The translations under genes were made by a program, and so were the position numbers. A stretch of DNA of 64,000 nucleotides. It comes from Photobacterium profundum SS9 (GTDB taxonomy: Bacteria > Pseudomonadota > Gammaproteobacteria > Enterobacterales > Vibrionaceae). Location: the NCBI RefSeq assembly GCF_000196255.1, contig NC_006371.1, forward strand, positions 1 to 64,000, given 5' to 3'. Of this stretch, positions 59,383 through 64,000 are shown piece by piece. Numbering within the stretch: the first letter of the stretch is position 1; each line of letters starts with the position of its first letter. The notes below the pieces were generated by a model. The model did no database searches, was not told where the DNA came from, and saw only the letters and a list, made by a program, of their open reading frames with translations.

Positions 59383-60740
59383 TGGCTGACCCCTTAATAC
59401 TGCAAATCGCACGTTGGTGTGTGGGTCTTCGGTTTGAAGATATTCCTGATGAAGTTATTGATATCGCCAAAACCGCATTGACCGATTATGTTGCCGTCAC
59501 TATTGCCGGTAGCGACATGCCTGTTGCCAAAAATCTTCAACTGTTTGCCGTTCAGCGTATGGCACAGGGTAATTGTAGCGTGTTCGGCACTGAACAAAAA
59601 AGCAACATGGCTTATGCCAGTTATGCGAACGGGGCTGCATCTCACGCCCTTGATTTTGATGATGTGAGCTGGGCGACGATTGGTCACCCAACTGTGACAG
59701 TAGCTCCCGTGGCTTTTGCTGTGGCCGAAGAGCAGAAGTTGGATGGTGCGAGCATTTTGCGGGCTTATATCGCAGGCGTCGAGGCTCAACATCAGATAGC
59801 AAGATGGGTGATGCCGCAACTGTCTGAGCAGGGCTGGCATACCACCCCGACGATTGGTGTTTTTGGCGCAACCGTTGCCGCAGGGATCCTGCTTGAGCTT
59901 GACGAAGATACCTTGGCCCATGCGCTGGCTATTGCCGCGTCGTCGGCATCCGGCGTTCGGGGCAACTTTGGTAGTCAAACCAAAGCGATGCATGCCGGAC
60001 TCGCGGCGTTTAACGGCATCAATGCCGTTGAACTGGCAATGATTGGCGTGACAGGGCAGTCCAATGTGATTGAGTCTGCAGATGGTTTCGCCCAGTGTTT
60101 CACCGGTATTTCTACGCTCGGAGGGGCTGAGGTGACATTGGGTAAATACTGGGATCTGAAAGAAAACGGTCTGGTCTTTAAACAATACCCGTGTTGTAGC
60201 GGTAGCCATCCTGCCATCGATTGTTGGGATGCCTTCTTGCAGGAAAGATCACTTGATGCTGATGACATTGAGTACTTGCAAGTTGGCGTGAGTTTATTGG
60301 GGCCAAGAGAGTTGGTGTGTAATAGCCCCCAAAATGCCATTGAGGCTAAGTTTTCAATGCAGTATGCCCTTGCTGCCCGGTTAATCCATGGCGGGGTGGG
60401 TTTGACTGAATTTACCGATGAAGCGGTACTGGATCAGCGTATTCAGGCGCTGATGCCGAAGATTCAGATGCGTATTGATCCCGAACTCGAAAAACTGGGA
60501 TTCATCGGTACGGCCCCTGTCAAAATCAGGATCTACTTGAAAAATGGAGAGATGATCAGCCTTGGTAACGATCTCGCGAAGGGTAATCCAGAAAAGCCCT
60601 TTTCACAGGAAGAAATAGACCGGAAGTTTATGGCCTGTGTTGTATCCAAATACGGCGAAAATCGATGCCTGCACTGGCTGACAGCATTAGCGCATTTAGA
60701 AACTGCAACGTATGAAGAACTTAACCAACTCCTGAATTAA
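59382..60740 (+). CDS. MmgE/PrpD-family protein
   Basis: The protein is 452 aa. Typical segments are YANGAASHALDFDDVSW, the early active-site region, and QYPCCSGSHPAIDCW, which aligns with KYPSCGGTH-type motifs. Members include 2-methylcitrate dehydratase, cis-aconitate decarboxylase and iminodisuccinate epimerase. No prpBC genes are nearby, so a role in methylcitrate is unlikely. It is coupled to the lyase gene by a one-base overlap. Confidence 0.87.
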   Translation: MADPLILQIARWCVGLRFEDIPDEVIDIAKTALTDYVAVTIAGSDMPVAKNLQLFAVQRMAQGNCSVFGTEQKSNMAYASYANGAASHALDFDDVSWATIGHPTVTVAPVAFAVAEEQKLDGASILRAYIAGVEAQHQIARWVMPQLSEQGWHTTPTIGVFGATVAAGILLELDEDTLAHALAIAASSASGVRGNFGSQTKAMHAGLAAFNGINAVELAMIGVTGQSNVIESADGFAQCFTGISTLGGAEVTLGKYWDLKENGLVFKQYPCCSGSHPAIDCWDAFLQERSLDADDIEYLQVGVSLLGPRELVCNSPQNAIEAKFSMQYALAARLIHGGVGLTEFTDEAVLDQRIQALMPKIQMRIDPELEKLGFIGTAPVKIRIYLKNGEMISLGNDLAKGNPEKPFSQEEIDRKFMACVVSKYGENRCLHWLTALAHLETATYEELNQLLN

Positions 60741-60765
60741 TAACGGGAGTGGAAGGAGGTATCCA

Positions 60766-62070
60766 ATGATTATATTTCAAATAGTATTGTTATTAAGCGC
60801 GATTATTCTTGCTGCTCGTTTAGGTGGTATCGGGGTAGGGTTGGCGGGTGGTTTAGGAATGGCGATTGCTGTTTTTGGGCTTGGCTTGCCACCGGGAGAT
60901 ATTCCGGTTTCAGTTATTTTGATCATTATGTCCGTGATCTTGACGCTGTCGGTGATGCAGCAAGCGGGCGGTATGAACTACATGGTGAATTGCGCTGAAA
61001 AAATGCTGCGTAATAACCCTAAGTACATCAATATTCTGGCTCCGGCCACTACTTTTGTGCTGACGACACTGGCGGGAACGGGTTATACGGCAATGTCGGT
61101 ATTGAATGTTATCCAGCAAGTCGCCAAGGAAAACGGGGTTCGTCCTAGCCAGCCGCTAAGCTCGGCAGTTGTTGCCTCTCAAATCGCGATTACCGCTTCG
61201 CCGATTTCGGCAGCGACCGCTGCGATGTACGTCGTGGTTGAAACGATGGGGGTAAGTTTTGGCACTGCGCTAAGCGTGATCATGCCTGCTGCCTTGTTTG
61301 GTACTGTTGTTGCTTCATTCGTGGCAAGTCGTCAGGGGTGTGAGCTGAAAGATGATCCAATCTTCAAAGAACGTGTCGAGAAAGGGTTGGTAAACTTTAC
61401 AGCGGAAGAGCAGAAACAGATTGAACCGACGATTGAAGCCAAGCGTTCGGTGTGGTTGTTCCTTGGCGGTGTGTTGTTCATTGTCGCCTTGTTGTTGTTT
61501 AAACCGCTGCTGGGCCATGCCTTGGGTTCTCGTGACATCATCGTTATTGTGATGCTGCTAACTAGCTTTATTATGGCAATGGTGTGTAAGGTTCAGCTTA
61601 CTTCAATCAAAAAAGCGCCGATTTTTGCTGATGGTGCAGAAAGCTTAGTTGTGATCCTCGGTATTGTTTGGTTGAGCTCGACCATTATTGGTGTGCATAT
61701 TCCTGAGATAAAAATACTGGCGGGTGATGTACTGAATGAGTATCCAGCGCTGCTGGCGGTAGTCTTCTTTTGCACATCGGCTTTGCTGTTTAGCCAAGGG
61801 GCAACCAGTGCTTTGTTGGTACCAATTGCAGCGTCGCTAAATGTTGATCCGGCTACAATCTTAGGCAGTTTTGTTGCGGTGAGCGCGCTGTATATGACCA
61901 ATATTTACCCAACAACGGCTTTCGCCATTGCAACGGATGACACTGGCTCTTTCCTCAGCAGTCGGTGGAATGGCTCCTTCATTGTTAACCATCCGTTCTT
62001 CCTGCCGGGCATGTTGGGTATCGTGGCTGCTGTACCGTTCGGTTTTATACTGGCGAATATTTTTGTCTAG
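60766..62070 (+). CDS. Dcu-family anaerobic C4-dicarboxylate transporter
   Basis: The protein is 434 aa with about ten to twelve transmembrane helices. It matches DcuA/DcuB throughout: LGGIGVGLAGGLGMAI at the N-terminus, TLAGTGYTAMSVLNVI, and SQIAITASPISAATAAM. Members exchange fumarate, aspartate, malate and succinate. GGAAGGAGGT before the start is a near-perfect ribosome binding site. It is the third gene of the operon and probably imports the lyase substrate or exports succinate. Confidence 0.92.
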   Translation: MIIFQIVLLLSAIILAARLGGIGVGLAGGLGMAIAVFGLGLPPGDIPVSVILIIMSVILTLSVMQQAGGMNYMVNCAEKMLRNNPKYINILAPATTFVLTTLAGTGYTAMSVLNVIQQVAKENGVRPSQPLSSAVVASQIAITASPISAATAAMYVVVETMGVSFGTALSVIMPAALFGTVVASFVASRQGCELKDDPIFKERVEKGLVNFTAEEQKQIEPTIEAKRSVWLFLGGVLFIVALLLFKPLLGHALGSRDIIVIVMLLTSFIMAMVCKVQLTSIKKAPIFADGAESLVVILGIVWLSSTIIGVHIPEIKILAGDVLNEYPALLAVVFFCTSALLFSQGATSALLVPIAASLNVDPATILGSFVAVSALYMTNIYPTTAFAIATDDTGSFLSSRWNGSFIVNHPFFLPGMLGIVAAVPFGFILANIFV

Positions 62071-62107
62071 CAGGCTCAAAAGATGGTGTTTGGCGTTATT
62101 GCCTTTG

Positions 62108-62140
62108 TAAGGCTGGTTATGATAGTTAAACCCAGCCTTA
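62108..62140 (+). terminator. Hairpin after the Dcu transporter gene
   Basis: TAAGGCTGG and CCAGCCTTA form a nine-base stem about 40 bases after the stop. There is no strong T-run, so it may be a weak terminator. Confidence 0.5.
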
Positions 62141-62273
62141 TATTAGTGGTAATGAAATGTTGAACGTTATTTGAGCGCTTCAAAAAAGCCCTAAATGCAA
62201 GTTTAGCTAACGACTTTTTTCTTATGTATTAGTCTTATCATACTCGAATTATTTTTAGGCTGAGAGTAAATAC

Positions 62274-63494
62274 ATGCTGAGATCTATGAGTATGACTGGC
62301 GAACGAATTGAATGGTTTAGCGTTAAGCTTTTGCTAATAATGACCTTATTTTTTTCGTTTGTTGGACATGCAGAAGATCGTGACCTTCGTGCTTTTCAGC
62401 ATGGCTTAGATATTCTGCCGTTACCGAATGGCCACTATGTGTCAATTTGGTCTTCTGTTGTATCAGAGAAATTACAATTATCAAATAATGATAAGGAATG
62501 GAGCCATGACGTATATATGGCTTCATTTTCCAATCTCTCTACGCGACTCTCTCCTGAATTATTAATTTCTGCACCTGATCATACTGCTCAAGAGCCTGCA
62601 AGCTCAGCAATAAGCCGTGATGGTCATATCATGGTGACGATGGAAGATGCTTATCAGGCTAAGCATGAATTAATGCAATCTTATGCCGTGTTTGATACTC
62701 AATTTAAATCGATAGCCCCTTACCAACAAGTTGCTTTTGATGGCGGGCATTCGGGACATGTTGCTGCTGTTGATAATCTCTTTGTTATATTCTTTTCTGA
62801 AGGGTGGGTAGACGGAGGCGGGGTTGATGATCTTGGCTCGGGTGATGATGTATTGCTTAAAACTTATAATTCAATAGGAAAAGAGCTAGGGCAGCTTTCT
62901 GTATCTGTTGGTGACAATCATCGTGATTGGTGGCCAATATTAGCGGGTTCTCAGCATGTTGCACTATTGCTATGGCAGAGATTTGTTGATGATAAAACAG
63001 ATGCTCAATTAATGTATTCGATTTATGATCCAATAAAAAACACCTTGCTTAAGCAACCAGTGGCACTTCGTGACGATGTTCAGTACTACACGTATGATGT
63101 GCAATTTTTGCCTACCGTGAATCGATTCTTAATTACTGGCACGAAGGAAAATAATACAGGGTTCGCATACTTAATTGATGAGCAAGGGTCCGTTGTAAGT
63201 GCACTCAGCATGTTACCCCCTTTTGTGCGTGAAGCTCAGCCTGCGATTATTGATTACCAAAATGAAGTGGAGCCACATAAGGTAGTGGAAAGAGTTGTCT
63301 ACCCCATTGCCCCGTCGGGTTTGGTTGTACTTGATGTGAATAAAACCAGCATTAGCATCAAGCAGCGATTATACGATCCTTATTTATGGCAATATATCGG
63401 TACTGATGGGGTGTTTTTAGATGAACAAACCGTTTATTTTCACACATTGTCGCAATATGGATTAAAAGAGATGCGTTGGCATATTCAAAAATAA
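62274..63494 (+). CDS. Secreted protein of unknown function, possible beta-propeller
   Basis: The protein is 406 aa. The signal peptide is near residues 15-36 (LLLIMTLFFSFVGHAED). The mature part has several repeated beta-rich units with aromatic and Asp-Gly turns (PNGHYVSIWSS, SRDGHIMVTME, DNHRDWWPILAG), which could be propeller blades. That is inference; no family was recognised. Several nearby start codons are possible (62274, 62280, 62286). It has no obvious operon partner. Confidence 0.75.
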   Translation: MLRSMSMTGERIEWFSVKLLLIMTLFFSFVGHAEDRDLRAFQHGLDILPLPNGHYVSIWSSVVSEKLQLSNNDKEWSHDVYMASFSNLSTRLSPELLISAPDHTAQEPASSAISRDGHIMVTMEDAYQAKHELMQSYAVFDTQFKSIAPYQQVAFDGGHSGHVAAVDNLFVIFFSEGWVDGGGVDDLGSGDDVLLKTYNSIGKELGQLSVSVGDNHRDWWPILAGSQHVALLLWQRFVDDKTDAQLMYSIYDPIKNTLLKQPVALRDDVQYYTYDVQFLPTVNRFLITGTKENNTGFAYLIDEQGSVVSALSMLPPFVREAQPAIIDYQNEVEPHKVVERVVYPIAPSGLVVLDVNKTSISIKQRLYDPYLWQYIGTDGVFLDEQTVYFHTLSQYGLKEMRWHIQK

Positions 63495-63796
63495 AGCTTT
63501 GTTGATGAAGTATTGATTCTTCGATCTTTTTATCATTCTATTTTTATGCTGCGTAGATATATTACGCATCAATTACGACAACAGATACTAGCAACATATT
63601 GATACTGCTTTAACTATCTCATTAATCAGAATTAAGACCTGCCATTTAAATATACCCTGAATTATAGGGTAGCTACGGTAATAAATATCAGCGTTTTTGA
63701 CTGTCTTTACAGTTAGAGGAAATATGCGACTTACCTTTGTTGAGGTAGTTACCTGTATAAATTAATAATAATGAGTTTGCTAGGTTTTGGTATCTT
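63495..63796. other. Intergenic region, no gene seen
   Basis: This is AT-rich sequence between two secreted-protein genes. I see no repeat of either family and no strong terminator. The promoter of the last gene should lie here. Confidence 0.5.
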
Positions 63797-64000
63797 ATGA
63801 CTACTTCCAATGTATTGGTTATGGTCGTTATTTTGACTACTGTTGTTGCCTGCAATGATAGTTCTGATGACACATTGAATAACGACGAGCTAAACAATGA
63901 AACTCCCACTGTCGTTTCCGATAGTACTGTAAATGCAGAAGAAAGCACTGAAAATTCTGAGGAAAATAATACCTCACCGCCTGATGATACTATTGATCCA
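63797..64000 (+). CDS. Lipoprotein with acidic linker, truncated by window end
   Basis: Only the first 68 codons are visible, with no stop. The signal peptide ends in the lipobox VVAC (Cys19). It is followed by a low-complexity stretch rich in Asp, Glu, Asn, Ser and Thr (NDSSDDTLNNDELNNE ...). Such a linker usually tethers an exported domain to the membrane. The domain itself is beyond the window. The frame on the opposite strand (63688-63948) is judged a shadow. Confidence 0.7.
   Translation, partial: MTTSNVLVMVVILTTVVACNDSSDDTLNNDELNNETPTVVSDSTVNAEESTENSEENNTSPPDDTIDP

Noticed and set aside
59394..60209. 271-codon open frame antisense to the MmgE/PrpD gene
   Set aside because: It lies wholly inside a well-recognised gene and its protein has no family features; it is a codon-bias shadow.
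63688..63948. 86-codon minus-strand frame at the window end
   Set aside because: The opposite strand encodes a clear lipoprotein signal with lipobox and acidic linker; the minus frame is its shadow.

Overview
The window is from the secondary chromosome of a Vibrionaceae bacterium, most likely a Photobacterium. The evidence is an rctB gene (the initiator specific to Vibrionaceae chromosome II) preceded by GATC-rich iterons. Vibrionaceae-type ttr genes, TorR/TorS-like, AphA-like and CspA genes fit this. The genus is an inference. The backbone looks AT-rich by eye, and one gene (19.2-22.0 kb) is visibly more GC-rich.

Layout. 0-2.6 kb: right part of the chromosome II origin and rctB. 2.8-5.1 kb: a PlpD-like patatin/beta-barrel protein. 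5.6-14 kb: the tetrathionate respiration locus ttrBCA (minus) with divergent ttrSR (plus); ttrB is cut near its 3' end by an IS200-type element. 14-18.2 kb: acetyltransferase, AraC regulator, exonuclease, a truncated DUF4442 gene and an EamA transporter. 18.23-23.97 kb: an accessory island between 141-bp direct repeats of the eamA 3' end. It holds two IS6-family elements, a deleted IS1111-type element and one ACP/fatty-acyl-AMP-ligase/acyltransferase fusion gene. 24-30.4 kb: N-acyl-D-amino-acid deacylase, a GH4 glycosidase and a sugar ABC transporter.

30.6-43.3 kb is rich in duplications and insertions: an IS6 remnant, an IS66 element with its target duplication, a decayed copy of an ornithine cyclodeaminase-like gene, a torR-like gene with a frameshifted end, a hybrid kinase whose sensor half is a copy of the chemoreceptor encoded 4.2 kb downstream, an AphA-like regulator, that chemoreceptor, a GH32 remnant, and the intact cyclodeaminase gene followed by an aminotransferase and a convergent YheO-like regulator. 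44-64 kb is ordinary accessory content: a secreted protein with a possible C39-like Cys/His pair, lacZ, a cold-shock protein, a radical SAM protein, GFA, a glutathionylspermidine synthase-like protein, TetR with a metallo-beta-lactamase-fold lipoprotein, GNAT, a LysR-controlled aspartase/MmgE-PrpD/Dcu operon, and two secreted proteins, the last running off the end.

Two dispersed inverted-repeat families occur in intergenic DNA: one begins TATRCCCAAG, the other TACCAATCTAGA. No tRNA, rRNA or CRISPR array was recognised. The strongest candidates for something undescribed are the chemoreceptor-TorS chimera and the island-borne three-domain lipid enzyme.
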